Positions 1 through 7,689 of a DNA stretch of 32,247 nucleotides are shown piece after piece. Numbering within the stretch: the stretch's first letter is position 1; every line of letters begins with the position of its first letter. The stretch is from JBBRMG01 sp038230955 (GTDB lineage Bacteria; Patescibacteriota; Doudnabacteria; UBA920). The position numbers and the translations under genes were made by a program. Under the pieces are notes generated by a model that worked only from the letters and a program-made list of their open reading frames with translations, was not told the DNA's origin and did no database searches. Where the stretch lies: contig JBBRMG010000012.1 in the NCBI GenBank assembly GCA_038230955.1, positions 1-32,247 on the forward strand, in the 5' to 3' direction.

Positions 1-11
1 AGGGTAAGGCA

Positions 12-40
12 TTGACTTCCGCCCATATTTTGCATATAAT
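12..40 (+). promoter_or_regulatory. Sigma70-type promoter of the FtsZ-like gene
   Basis: TTGACT at 12-17 and a perfect TATAAT at 35-40 are separated by exactly 17 bases. This is the closest match to the housekeeping consensus in the window. Transcription would begin near 47, leaving a leader of about 165 bases before the ATG at 212. Confidence 0.75.
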
Positions 41-147
41 GCGATGTCTGGGATACTATTTCCAGGGCAATATATTCTGATCTTTTATAACTAATGAGGG
101 GGAAAAATTTTGTTTACAGTTTATGAGTTTATGGAAAGCTCGAACAA

Positions 148-161
148 GCGAAGCAATTCGC
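148..161 (+). other. Small hairpin with GNRA-type loop in the FtsZ-like leader
   Basis: GCGAA at 148-152 pairs with TTCGC at 157-161 across the loop GCAA, a stable GNRA tetraloop. It lies in the long 5' leader, 37 bases upstream of the ribosome site. A short CTGG/CCAG pairing is also visible near 47-65. I recognise no riboswitch here; the hairpin may be incidental. Confidence 0.35.
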
Positions 162-197
162 ATGCTCGGGCAACGAATTTAGGTTTGAATTTGACTT

Positions 198-203
198 AGG
201 AGG
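198..203 (+). promoter_or_regulatory. Perfect Shine-Dalgarno site AGGAGG
   Basis: AGGAGG lies 8 bases before the ATG at 212 and fixes this start. It stands out because nearly every other gene in the window has no recognisable ribosome site. Confidence 0.85.
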
Positions 204-211
204 GAAAGGAA

Positions 212-1930
212 ATGAACAAACAACTGACGCCAGAGAGGTCACGAAAAGATAATTTTTACTTTGTCAGCGTGGGCAATGCTGGTTCTAAACAACTGGTTGT
301 AGCAGCTGGAAAAGTGCAGGAAGCGGTGAGTCAGAAATGGATAAAGGATGACAGCATATCCTTTTTGGACATCAACACAGACGGACAACGGTCTGGTAAT
401 AACAAACCAGAGTTGGGCATTCAGCATTTTGTGTTGGGCCCTAAGCTATGTGAAAGCCAAGGTACCGGAATGCGTCCGGAAATTGGCAAGCTAGCTTTTC
501 AGGAGTCGGAAGCCGATTTGCGCGCTCAATTCAAGGGGATACGTTATGTCGTTTTGATGTTCGCTTGGGGTGGCGGCACCGGTGAAGGGGCTGGCCCGGA
601 GATATACTCGATGCTGGTTAACATGGGCATCGTGGTCTTTGGTATGTTCATCATGCCGGCTAAACACGAAGTGAGGCCGCATCGGATGAGGCAGATTTTG
701 GACAAACAGGAAGCCCTAAAACAATTAGGACTGCCGTTCTTTCAACCTCTGAACGAGAGAGCCGGCAAATTAAACCGCAGTACCACAAAACAGAAAGGAT
801 GGGATACCATTACGCCGGACATTGCGTTCGCTTGCGTCGGTATCGCCAAAGTGGTGCAAGAACTGCAAAACCCGTTGGTGGACGTGGATCTCAATGACAT
901 CCGCAATTTATTGTTGCACGGAGCGGATCGGCTTTTGGCCGGAAACTGCGTGTTCACAGAACATGTCGGAGATGCTTTGAACTTTCTGACCCAGAACAAG
1001 TACTATGAGTACGAAAAGGGTCAGGATAAGGGAGCCATTTTGGTTCTCGTCGGCGACAAATGGACTGCGGAAATGGAGCAAAAATTGCTGGTGGGACTGG
1101 AGCGCAAGCTTGATCCCAAAGGCATTAATGAGCGATTATTGCTTAAGGTTGCTCGATGTCCAGCCGTGAAAGATGGCAAGAATTTTGCCGTGTTGCTTAG
1201 AGCCTCATACAGGGCCGATAGCGAAACTCTTCCGTTGCCATACGTATGGTGGACTAATAAAGACGGTCAGCCGCCGACGCGGCCGATTTACTTTTCCGTT
1301 CCGTCGCCTACGGCTCCTATGCAACCGGTTCCGCCTACTCAAATCCCGGAAGGGACTTTGCTGGGATTACTGGCAGTGGCAACCAGTCGAAAATTTTCGG
1401 ACGAGCAACAGAATGATGCCAAAGAGATATTGGCGCAATCTGAAATTGACCCGACAGTCTTAGAATCGGTAGAGTCAGACGCTGTGAAGGCGGTGGAACT
1501 ACTAATTAAGGAGACACTGCCAACAGTTGTGATAGGCAAGGATTTGCCTCCTAGCTCCGTTCAACTGGGCGCTAGACTTCGGGAGGAATTGGCTAAGGCT
1601 TATTTTGAGCAACGGCCTTTGCCCGGAGCTGTCAATATTCGGATGAAAGCAGCCGGTCCAGATTCCGCTGCTCTTTTGATACTCAGGCCAAACACAGTTC
1701 TCGGGCAACTCAAAGGTGCAGATAATTTCGGGATCAAATCCGAGTTGATGAAAGAAAGTCAGGCGGGAATAGAGGAACGCAAACAGTTATTTGCTATTTT
1801 TGGGGAACAGTTGATGGCGGAAATAGCCAGCACAGCCGGGCAGCCCCGTCAGTCAGGCGCGAATTCCTACGGCTCATCAAATGGCTCAGCCACTACGAAA
1901 GCAGTAGATGTTTCTGCGGCCTCCCATTAG
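212..1930 (+). CDS. Divergent FtsZ/tubulin-superfamily GTPase-like protein
   Basis: This 572-aa protein has the FtsZ fold landmarks in order. A weak first loop (VGNAGSKQ, about 20-27) is followed by LDINTDGQ (52-59, compare FtsZ INTDAQ), then GMRPEIGKLAFQES (86-99). The tubulin signature loop is GGGTGEGAGPE (120-130). A T7-like loop, DVDLNDI (224-230), keeps both aspartates but replaces the leading Asn with Asp. Residues 273-330 resemble the FtsZ C-terminal domain. The last 240 residues are a Pro-rich and then helical extension that I do not recognise. It lacks the usual glycine-rich GGGG N-terminal loop, so it is unlikely to be the cell-division FtsZ itself; a role in membrane remodelling or filament formation is inference. 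It is monocistronic, with its own promoter, AGGAGG site and terminator. Confidence 0.75.
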   Translation: MNKQLTPERSRKDNFYFVSVGNAGSKQLVVAAGKVQEAVSQKWIKDDSISFLDINTDGQRSGNNKPELGIQHFVLGPKLCESQGTGMRPEIGKLAFQESEADLRAQFKGIRYVVLMFAWGGGTGEGAGPEIYSMLVNMGIVVFGMFIMPAKHEVRPHRMRQILDKQEALKQLGLPFFQPLNERAGKLNRSTTKQKGWDTITPDIAFACVGIAKVVQELQNPLVDVDLNDIRNLLLHGADRLLAGNCVFTEHVGDALNFLTQNKYYEYEKGQDKGAILVLVGDKWTAEMEQKLLVGLERKLDPKGINERLLLKVARCPAVKDGKNFAVLLRASYRADSETLPLPYVWWTNKDGQPPTRPIYFSVPSPTAPMQPVPPTQIPEGTLLGLLAVATSRKFSDEQQNDAKEILAQSEIDPTVLESVESDAVKAVELLIKETLPTVVIGKDLPPSSVQLGARLREELAKAYFEQRPLPGAVNIRMKAAGPDSAALLILRPNTVLGQLKGADNFGIKSELMKESQAGIEERKQLFAIFGEQLMAEIASTAGQPRQSGANSYGSSNGSATTKAVDVSAASH

Positions 1931-1976
1931 CCAAACAAGCAAAAGTATAACTAAAACTGTAAATGCCGATTAACGC

Positions 1977-2015
1977 GCCGAGTGGAATTGAAAACAATTT
2001 TCACTCGGCCTTTTT
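1977..2015 (+). terminator. Intrinsic terminator of the FtsZ-like gene
   Basis: GCCGAGTG (1977-1984) pairs with CACTCGGC (2002-2009). The stem continues inward through GAATTG/CAATT with one bulge to an AAAA loop, and is followed by CTTTTT. It ends transcription 50-80 bases after the stop and isolates the gene from the next one. Confidence 0.88.
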
Positions 2016-2044
2016 CATTACCCATTTCTATTAGACCCACTATT

Positions 2045-2053
2045 TGATACAAT
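2045..2053 (+). promoter_or_regulatory. Extended -10 promoter, predicted leaderless start
   Basis: TG-A-TACAAT: the extended TG at 2045-2046 and the hexamer TACAAT at 2048-2053. The ATG at 2060 is exactly where +1 is expected (seven positions after the hexamer). There is no convincing -35 and no ribosome site. Confidence 0.65.
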
Positions 2054-2059
2054 GAATAT

Positions 2060-4510
2060 ATGAGAGAGCATCAGATTCAAGACTTCATGGAAAATCGATT
2101 TTCTAACGACGACCCGCACAAAGACGGCGATTTTGATATCATCAAAAAAAAGTATGAAAAGCGATCTCCGGTCCATGCGGCATCTAAAGCAGAATCTAAC
2201 ATAGAGCAAGCAGAAGACGCTAACCTAGATAGCCCACGAGAGCATTTGCTCCAAGCTTTTCGTAGCGTTGAGTCATTGTACCGCACTTCTATGGCAGAGG
2301 AGGACCCTTTGACGAAAGAGCGGATTCGACATGCTGTGGAAATCACATTCAATGCCCTGGCTCAAGCGGACGCCGATCCTGAATCCAAAGGGCAAATAAA
2401 AGTAGAACTGCCAGATGGTCGAACGCAAATGGAAGGTGTGCCGGTGGAAGAATTAATTTCATTACTACAAGAAGCGGCCAGTCACCCTAATGTCCCTGAC
2501 GATGAGAAGCAACAGTTTATAAAACAAGCTGAAATTTTGCAAAATGAAAGTCGGGCATATTTCGATATCCATTACCCCAAGTCGGATGGCGGCATGCATC
2601 ACCCTGATCATCCAGATTTGGAAGGGCGCGATGAACAACAAAATCCGCGCACTCGCTTGGAAGCTTATTTCCTTTCCCTTCCTGAAAATCGAGTATATCG
2701 GGAAGTGTTGGCCGAGCGCTATCCACAGTTTGCGGAGCAGACATCGCATAATGATTACCAGTTAGCCATGGAAGTTATGCGGACTCGTCGCGAGCTGGTA
2801 CCTATTGCTGAACTGCCGCCAGAGCCTACTTTAGAGACTACTTTAGAGCCGATTGCGGCTCCAGAGCCAAAAGCAAAAATTCTCAACCTAGGTGAGCAGC
2901 GCAAAAATAGGTTAGGGGAATTAAACCAAGAAATTCAGGACAAGTTTAAAGTTAAAGCAGTTGATATTGTTTTTAAAAAGAAAACGGACTTAGAATATAT
3001 AGAGAACGCAGTGAAAGAGTGTTCTGACTTTACAGAGTACTTAGGTTTTACCGAGCAAGATTGGCAAAATGCTGAAGAGCTGGTTTTTCTTATCAACAAT
3101 AGACGAGCTAATAGCGATGATGATTCAAAGCGTATTTATGTATCGTATGACAGAATCGCTGACCGTAACAATTGGGCTAGTGTAAAAGAGCAGATCAAAA
3201 ATTTCTGGGTAAATGGTCCAAAAATTCTAACTGATGAAGAGCGAAAAAATAGTCCATTGAACCAGACTCTGGAGCGTCTCCGCACAGAGAAACATTTGGA
3301 TATTGATTGGGCAGAAGGTACTCAAGCCGATTATTTCAAAAGACTCAAAGCAGTAGAAAATATTGCTCAGGCAGTGAATGGGCTGGATCCTATGTTTTCT
3401 GAAGAGCTAACCCAACTAAAAATTGTCTTATACGGGAATCAAAAAGAACCAGACAGTGTTGAGCCAAAACCAGGGGAGATCCGGTGGAGCATATTTTTTG
3501 CAGGAGAAGATGATGCCCAGGACAAGATTGCCGAAATGCTAGAAGGCCGAATTCGGTCTATAAAAATAAGGAGAATAAAGGAGTTAAACCCAAATTTTAA
3601 AAATCAATCTTTTCAAGGGCTAGAACCGAGAGCAGTGGCGACTGTTTTGCAAATAATGAAACAATTAGAAAGTAGCAATGTCCCGCTCGACACTTTTCGG
3701 ACAATTGTTTTTACTGGAGGTGGACGAATGAATCGTTTCGATTTGAATAAAGGAATATTGGTTCTGAACCGGAACGTGGATTCGGCCCAAAACGTTTTGC
3801 AAATTGCCAAAATTTACGAGCAGTATAAAAATACCCCCAAGTTTGACGCGGATGAGGAAAATGCAGAATCGGAGCGTAAATTTGTTGTGAAGAAATTAGT
3901 ACCAAGAGTGCCCCATCTTTCTCAAGCCACGGAATCAACGCCTATTGAACCAACACAGAATTTTGTAATTCCAGAGAAAAAAACAAAAAAGGATACAATC
4001 AAAACACCGCCAGACAAAATTTCAACTACTCCGAAAACTCCCAAGACTTTAAAATCTTCTGAGGTCAAAGGCGCAAAAAAAGAAAAGAAACTAAGTCCAG
4101 AAGCCCGTTTGACAGCCTACTTAAATATTGCAGAGCAAGTTCATTCAAACAACCCCGACAAAAATCAGTTTTTAAAAAAAGCGGAAGAGGAAGCTGAAGA
4201 TTGGTACGAAATGGATCCAGAGAATGAGTTTGCGTTTACCGAAGATCAATCGTTAGGGCAGGTGAAGTTCGATGATAAAACTATGCTTTATGGCATAGAT
4301 GAACCAACATCGGACTACTATAATGCTTGGAAGAATCAGGGCAATGATCATGGCGATAAAGACAATGTACTCGATTGGGCTCGGTACTTAGTGGATCCTA
4401 GTACTACAGTGACTAGTCAGCAGGTCCAAAATCAAGAATCAATCCTAAAGCATCTAATTGAAAAATATGGGACAGATGAGCAAAAAACTCGAATGGCTGA
4501 AATAAAATAA
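2060..4510 (+). CDS. Large hydrophilic protein with three diverged internal repeats
   Basis: I do not recognise this 816-aa protein. It has no signal peptide or membrane segment, so it is probably cytoplasmic. Residues 1-60 are charged and probably disordered. Residues 58-250 look helical, and a Pro/Glu linker sits near 250-272. Three similar blocks follow at about 300-383, 420-495 and 522-590. Each runs helix, then a hydrophobic strand (AEELVFLI, LTQLKIVLY, TFRTIVFTG), a second strand (RIYVSYD, IRWSIFFAG, GILVLNRN), and a closing helix. A Lys/Thr/Pro-rich linker (about 640-678) leads to an acidic helical C-terminal domain (679-816). It is transcribed alone, probably from a leaderless promoter. 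Start chosen because the -10 places +1 on this ATG. Confidence 0.8.
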   Translation: MREHQIQDFMENRFSNDDPHKDGDFDIIKKKYEKRSPVHAASKAESNIEQAEDANLDSPREHLLQAFRSVESLYRTSMAEEDPLTKERIRHAVEITFNALAQADADPESKGQIKVELPDGRTQMEGVPVEELISLLQEAASHPNVPDDEKQQFIKQAEILQNESRAYFDIHYPKSDGGMHHPDHPDLEGRDEQQNPRTRLEAYFLSLPENRVYREVLAERYPQFAEQTSHNDYQLAMEVMRTRRELVPIAELPPEPTLETTLEPIAAPEPKAKILNLGEQRKNRLGELNQEIQDKFKVKAVDIVFKKKTDLEYIENAVKECSDFTEYLGFTEQDWQNAEELVFLINNRRANSDDDSKRIYVSYDRIADRNNWASVKEQIKNFWVNGPKILTDEERKNSPLNQTLERLRTEKHLDIDWAEGTQADYFKRLKAVENIAQAVNGLDPMFSEELTQLKIVLYGNQKEPDSVEPKPGEIRWSIFFAGEDDAQDKIAEMLEGRIRSIKIRRIKELNPNFKNQSFQGLEPRAVATVLQIMKQLESSNVPLDTFRTIVFTGGGRMNRFDLNKGILVLNRNVDSAQNVLQIAKIYEQYKNTPKFDADEENAESERKFVVKKLVPRVPHLSQATESTPIEPTQNFVIPEKKTKKDTIKTPPDKISTTPKTPKTLKSSEVKGAKKEKKLSPEARLTAYLNIAEQVHSNNPDKNQFLKKAEEEAEDWYEMDPENEFAFTEDQSLGQVKFDDKTMLYGIDEPTSDYYNAWKNQGNDHGDKDNVLDWARYLVDPSTTVTSQQVQNQESILKHLIEKYGTDEQKTRMAEIK

Positions 4511-4517
4511 AAAATAT

Positions 4518-4546
4518 TGGTAAAATTTTCGTGAGTGTAGTATAAT
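4518..4546 (+). promoter_or_regulatory. Promoter of the 222-aa gene and gtrA-like pair
   Basis: TTGGTA (4518-4523), a 17-base spacer and a perfect TATAAT (4541-4546). The leader to the ATG at 4597 is about 44 bases, A-rich and without a ribosome site. Confidence 0.7.
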
Positions 4547-4596
4547 ATACTCAATTATAGTGTAGGTAAAGAAACCCAAACAAAAATCACAAATAT

Positions 4597-5265
4597 ATGG
4601 ACAAATCGCAGAATTTGGCTTTGGTCATTCAAATGATTGAAGCGGCAGAAAAGAATATTCAGTCGGCTAAGCAACTGTTGCGAGAAGGGGGCGTTGTTCT
4701 TGGCGGCACATCGAGCCGCAGTGCTAATACGGCGGCATATGCTGAAAAAGCCCAAGGATTGAACATTTCCGAAGGCGGGAAAGTTATTGAAGGTGTATTT
4801 GATGGCCAAAATATGGTTGGCCCCGATACTAAACAATACCCAGTGCCGGCCAACTATGCCAGCAAGAGTAAGCTAGTTGAAGGCGATGTCTTGAAGCTGA
4901 CTATTGCGGATGACGGCTCTTTTATATATAAACAAATCGGTCCAGTGGAGCGACGTAAAGTTCTCGGGCTGCTGATGATAGACGAGAAAGGCGATTATCG
5001 CGTCTTGGCTGAAGGCAAGAGCTTTAAGGTCTTGCTGGCATCTTTAACTTACTTCAAAGCCGAAGAAGGCGATGAAGTTACCATTGTGGTGCCGCAAGAT
5101 ATTAATTCCGATTGGGCCGCCGTAGAACATGTCATTAAGCGTGGCGAAGGTGGCGCTGATATGGAAATGACTCATGGGGATGGGTTTGCTAGTTCTGTTA
5201 GTGAGCCGGGTAGTGAAGAAGCGGCCATGGGTCGCATGGTCTCAGATACTGACGACGAATTTTAA
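4597..5265 (+). CDS. Conserved hypothetical protein, small beta-rich
   Basis: This 222-aa soluble protein has an N-terminal helix (1-30) and a Ser/Ala linker (31-58). A beta-rich section follows (62-113) with VIEGVFDGQNMVGPD, YPVPANYASKSK and LVEGDVLKLTI, then a second beta-rich section (114-182). The tail is acidic, ending DTDDEF. I recall the middle motif from uncharacterised CPR proteins, but no function is known to me. The alternation of short strands and the LVEGD turn would suit an OB-like or small barrel domain, possibly nucleic-acid binding; that is conjecture. It is followed after only 7 bases by the GtrA-like gene, so the two are probably cotranscribed. Confidence 0.75.
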   Translation: MDKSQNLALVIQMIEAAEKNIQSAKQLLREGGVVLGGTSSRSANTAAYAEKAQGLNISEGGKVIEGVFDGQNMVGPDTKQYPVPANYASKSKLVEGDVLKLTIADDGSFIYKQIGPVERRKVLGLLMIDEKGDYRVLAEGKSFKVLLASLTYFKAEEGDEVTIVVPQDINSDWAAVEHVIKRGEGGADMEMTHGDGFASSVSEPGSEEAAMGRMVSDTDDEF

Positions 5266-5272
5266 ATAATAT

Positions 5273-5926
5273 ATGGAACAGAAACTTGAGCGTCTACTTA
5301 TTGAGAAGCCAGTTATTCTGCAAATTCTGCGATTTGTCGCTATTGGTGTCCTTAACACGGCGCTTGATTTTATTATCTTAAATTTTATTTCCAAGACTTT
5401 AGGGATTGATTCTGGCCTGAAGCTCGGTACTATTAATGTGTTTGGGACGGCTGCCGCTCTGGTTCAGAGTTATTATTGGAATCGGTATTGGACCTTTGCC
5501 GGTGGTATAACTAATGTTATTCAAAACTTTTGGCGATTAGTGGTTATAGGGGGTACTGGTGGTGTGGGGTTTATTGCAGTTATCGTTGGCGCCAAAATGA
5601 ACGCTTCGCCGTTATTTTACATTATCATTTTGGTTCTATTTCTGGTCGTGCAAATTAGTGCATGGTCTATTTTTGGTATTGGTAATAATCAACTACAGAT
5701 TAGCACTGAGGACCGCCGCCATCAGCTCACCACGTTTTTATTGGTAAGCATTATTGGAATTGTTATAAATAGCGTGATTGTAGCTTTCATCTCTTATTAT
5801 CTGATTGAGTTAGCTTTCTTCCAACAGAACGCTGACTTAATTAAAAACGCGGCCAAAGTGTTAGCCACTTTTGTATCTTTGGTTTGGAACTTCCTCGGCT
5901 ACAAATTGATTGTATTCAAGAAGTAG
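5273..5926 (+). CDS. GtrA-like membrane protein with three hairpin repeats
   Basis: GtrA-family proteins are small multi-pass membrane proteins, often linked to lipid-carrier or cell-envelope sugar transfer. This one has 217 residues, longer than the usual 120-150. It shows six membrane segments as three helical hairpins: 18-40/50-76 (RFVAIGVLNTALDF, YYWNRYWTF), 85-107/112-136, and 152-176/192-214 (FLLVSIIGIVINS, VWNFLGYKLIVF). The first and third match the N and C halves of a normal GtrA. The middle one looks like an inserted extra hairpin. There is no ribosome site; it follows the 222-aa gene by 7 bases. Its TAG stop begins the left arm of a large palindrome. Confidence 0.75.
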   Translation: MEQKLERLLIEKPVILQILRFVAIGVLNTALDFIILNFISKTLGIDSGLKLGTINVFGTAAALVQSYYWNRYWTFAGGITNVIQNFWRLVVIGGTGGVGFIAVIVGAKMNASPLFYIIILVLFLVVQISAWSIFGIGNNQLQISTEDRRHQLTTFLLVSIIGIVINSVIVAFISYYLIELAFFQQNADLIKNAAKVLATFVSLVWNFLGYKLIVFKK

Positions 5927-6045
5927 CACACTAAAAAACCAAGCTGTTCCTAACCACTTACACCCTTCGTCGTTGTCCTCGTCGCTTTAATTCCTAGTAC
6001 TCCTCAGGGGCAAGTGGCCAGAAACAGCGATTTTTTAGTGTGCTA
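5924..6045. repeat. Large intergenic palindrome with conserved core, copy 1
   Basis: The outer arms 5924-5938 (TAGCACACTAAAAAA) and 6031-6045 are perfectly complementary over 15 bp. Pairing continues inward (5940-5965 with 6006-6029) with a two-base bulge and mostly transition mismatches, giving a stem of about 40 bp. The unpaired core holds TTCGTCGTTGTCCTCG (5966-5981), a 16-base spacer and TACTCCTCA (5998-6006). The same two core blocks recur at 30155-30200 inside unrelated arms. The left arm includes the stop codon of the GtrA-like gene, and the right arm runs into the dnaX -10 region. It could act as a terminator or 3' stabiliser, or be a mobile palindromic repeat. Confidence 0.85.
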
Positions 6046-6049
6046 TACT
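6041..6049 (+). promoter_or_regulatory. Extended -10 promoter of dnaX, predicted leaderless
   Basis: TG-C-TATACT: TG at 6041-6042 and hexamer at 6044-6049. The expected +1 is at 6056-6057, on the ATG. The first five bases of the element are also the end of the palindrome's right arm. No good -35 is present. Confidence 0.65.
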
Positions 6050-6056
6050 TGAATAT

Positions 6057-7631
6057 ATGGCCGTACTATATCGAAAATATAGACCTCAAACGTTTGCTGA
6101 CATAGTTGGGCAGGATTCACTTGTCCAGACTTTGCAGAACGCTGTAAAGACTGGTAGCGTCGCGCATGCGTACTTGTTTACTGGGAGCCGTGGGGTGGGA
6201 AAGACTTCTGCCGCTCGGATTTTGGCCAAAGCTGTGAATTGTTTGAACGCTAGCAAAACCAAAGGCGATGCTTGCGGTATTTGTGACATATGTAAAGCGA
6301 TCGCTGACGGCAATTTACTGGATTTAATAGAAATTGACGCGGCTTCTAACACCGGTGTAGACAATGTTCGCGAATTAATAGAACACGTCAAGTTTTCCCC
6401 GTCTCGCGCCAAATACAAAGTATTTATTATAGACGAAGTGCACATGCTGTCTAAGGCCGCATTCAATGCATTATTGAAGACATTGGAAGAACCACCGGCG
6501 CACGCTATTTTTATTTTAGCTACTACTGACATTGAAAAAGTGCCGGATACCATAATTTCTCGCACTCAACGGTTTGATTTTCGACGGATTCAGGAATCTG
6601 ATATTGTGTCATTACTACAAAAGGTGATAAAAGCGGAGGCAATAAAAATGGATGCCGATGTCTTGGCTCTTATTGCAATGCGAGCCCAAGGGGGTTTGCG
6701 CGATGCGCTTTCATTACTCGATAAGCTGGCAAGCTTGGGCGGCAAAATTGATTTAGGCGAAGCTCAAACCTTGCTCGGCGTCACTAGTATTAAATTATCA
6801 CAACAACTCATTACTTATATATTAGCCGGGCAGCCCGCAGATTTGCCTGCTATGTTCGAGGAATTATCCCGTTTAGGGATAGACTTCTTGGCGTTTAATC
6901 GAGACATCTTAGAGTATGTGCGCAAGCTGTTGGTGCGTAAAATCGCTGGGGCTAAAGCTATCATAGATCTACTCCCAGCTGATTTAAAAATATTAGACGA
7001 ACAATCGGCTAGCGCCACCCCAATGGAACTAATGCATATTACTCGATTGTTTCTGCGTTCTTATAAAGATATTGCTGGTGCCCCCACACCAGATTTACCA
7101 TTGCTATTAGCAGCTATGGAGGGCGCTTTGAAAGGCCACACTGGAGGTAAAACCCATGCTCCCGAGTCTATCTCTGCTCCCATATCCGCTCCTGTTGCTG
7201 GACCGAAGTTAGCGGTTGATCATCATGCCGTCGAGACGGCAGAATTGCTCACTGAAAGTCCGTCCACGGGTGATACCATCATTCCAACGAGCGATACCAT
7301 CACCCTAGAGGAGATTACTTTGGCTTGGCCGGCAGTAATAGATAAAATTAGGATCATTAATAGTCCGTTGGCTACTCTAGTAAAAAATTCACCATTACAG
7401 TCTACTACCGATGGTTCCGTAGCCATTACCGTCAAATACTTATTTCACAAAGAGCATCTGGAAAGCAAAAAGCATTATTCACTTTTAGCTAATGCTATTA
7501 TGGAAGCAACAGGGAAGCGGGTCAGAGTAGCTGTAAACTTGGTCAAAGAATCGGAAGAAGTACAACTGACACAAGGACTAGATGCCATTAGTGATGCCCT
7601 AAAAGTATTTGGTGGTGAATTAGTTGAGTAG
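6057..7631 (+). CDS. dnaX: DNA polymerase III subunit gamma/tau
   Basis: This is the clamp-loader AAA+ ATPase that loads the sliding clamp during replication. The 524-aa protein starts with the typical MAVLYRKYRPQTFADIVGQ. It has a Walker A GSRGVGKTS (43-51), a zinc module with Cys at 62, 73, 76 and 79, a Walker B IDEVH (125-129), sensor 1 ATTD (155-158) and an arginine-finger motif SRTQRFDFR (168-176). Domain III ends near 365, followed by a Pro/Thr-rich linker and a C-terminal domain of about 110 residues. I saw no clear slippery heptamer with a downstream structure that would make a short gamma form. Its own leaderless promoter overlaps the preceding palindrome. Confidence 0.97.
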   Translation: MAVLYRKYRPQTFADIVGQDSLVQTLQNAVKTGSVAHAYLFTGSRGVGKTSAARILAKAVNCLNASKTKGDACGICDICKAIADGNLLDLIEIDAASNTGVDNVRELIEHVKFSPSRAKYKVFIIDEVHMLSKAAFNALLKTLEEPPAHAIFILATTDIEKVPDTIISRTQRFDFRRIQESDIVSLLQKVIKAEAIKMDADVLALIAMRAQGGLRDALSLLDKLASLGGKIDLGEAQTLLGVTSIKLSQQLITYILAGQPADLPAMFEELSRLGIDFLAFNRDILEYVRKLLVRKIAGAKAIIDLLPADLKILDEQSASATPMELMHITRLFLRSYKDIAGAPTPDLPLLLAAMEGALKGHTGGKTHAPESISAPISAPVAGPKLAVDHHAVETAELLTESPSTGDTIIPTSDTITLEEITLAWPAVIDKIRIINSPLATLVKNSPLQSTTDGSVAITVKYLFHKEHLESKKHYSLLANAIMEATGKRVRVAVNLVKESEEVQLTQGLDAISDALKVFGGELVE

Positions 7632-7651
7632 TAGTATTTTTATGATATACT
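7624..7651 (+). promoter_or_regulatory. Promoter of the 600-aa exported protein gene
   Basis: TTGAGT (7624-7629, inside the dnaX stop region), a 16-base spacer and TATACT (7646-7651) with an extended TG at 7643-7644. The leader to the ATG at 7690 is about 32 bases, without a ribosome site. Confidence 0.6.
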
Positions 7652-7689
7652 TAACCCAAAGCTAAGCCAAAAAATTAGACACAAAAAAC

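Noticed and set aside
5924..6045. Simple rho-independent terminator as the full explanation of copy 1
   Set aside because: The stem is far longer than needed, the core is shared with copy 2 whose stem is not followed by a T-run, and the loop is conserved; termination may be one effect but does not explain the shared core.
6086..6565. 159-codon minus-strand open frame inside dnaX
   Set aside because: Antisense shadow of a highly conserved coding region; no promoter or family resemblance.
6057..7631. Possible programmed frameshift in dnaX to make a gamma subunit
   Set aside because: An A-run occurs near 7382 but no slippery heptamer followed by a convincing stem was found.
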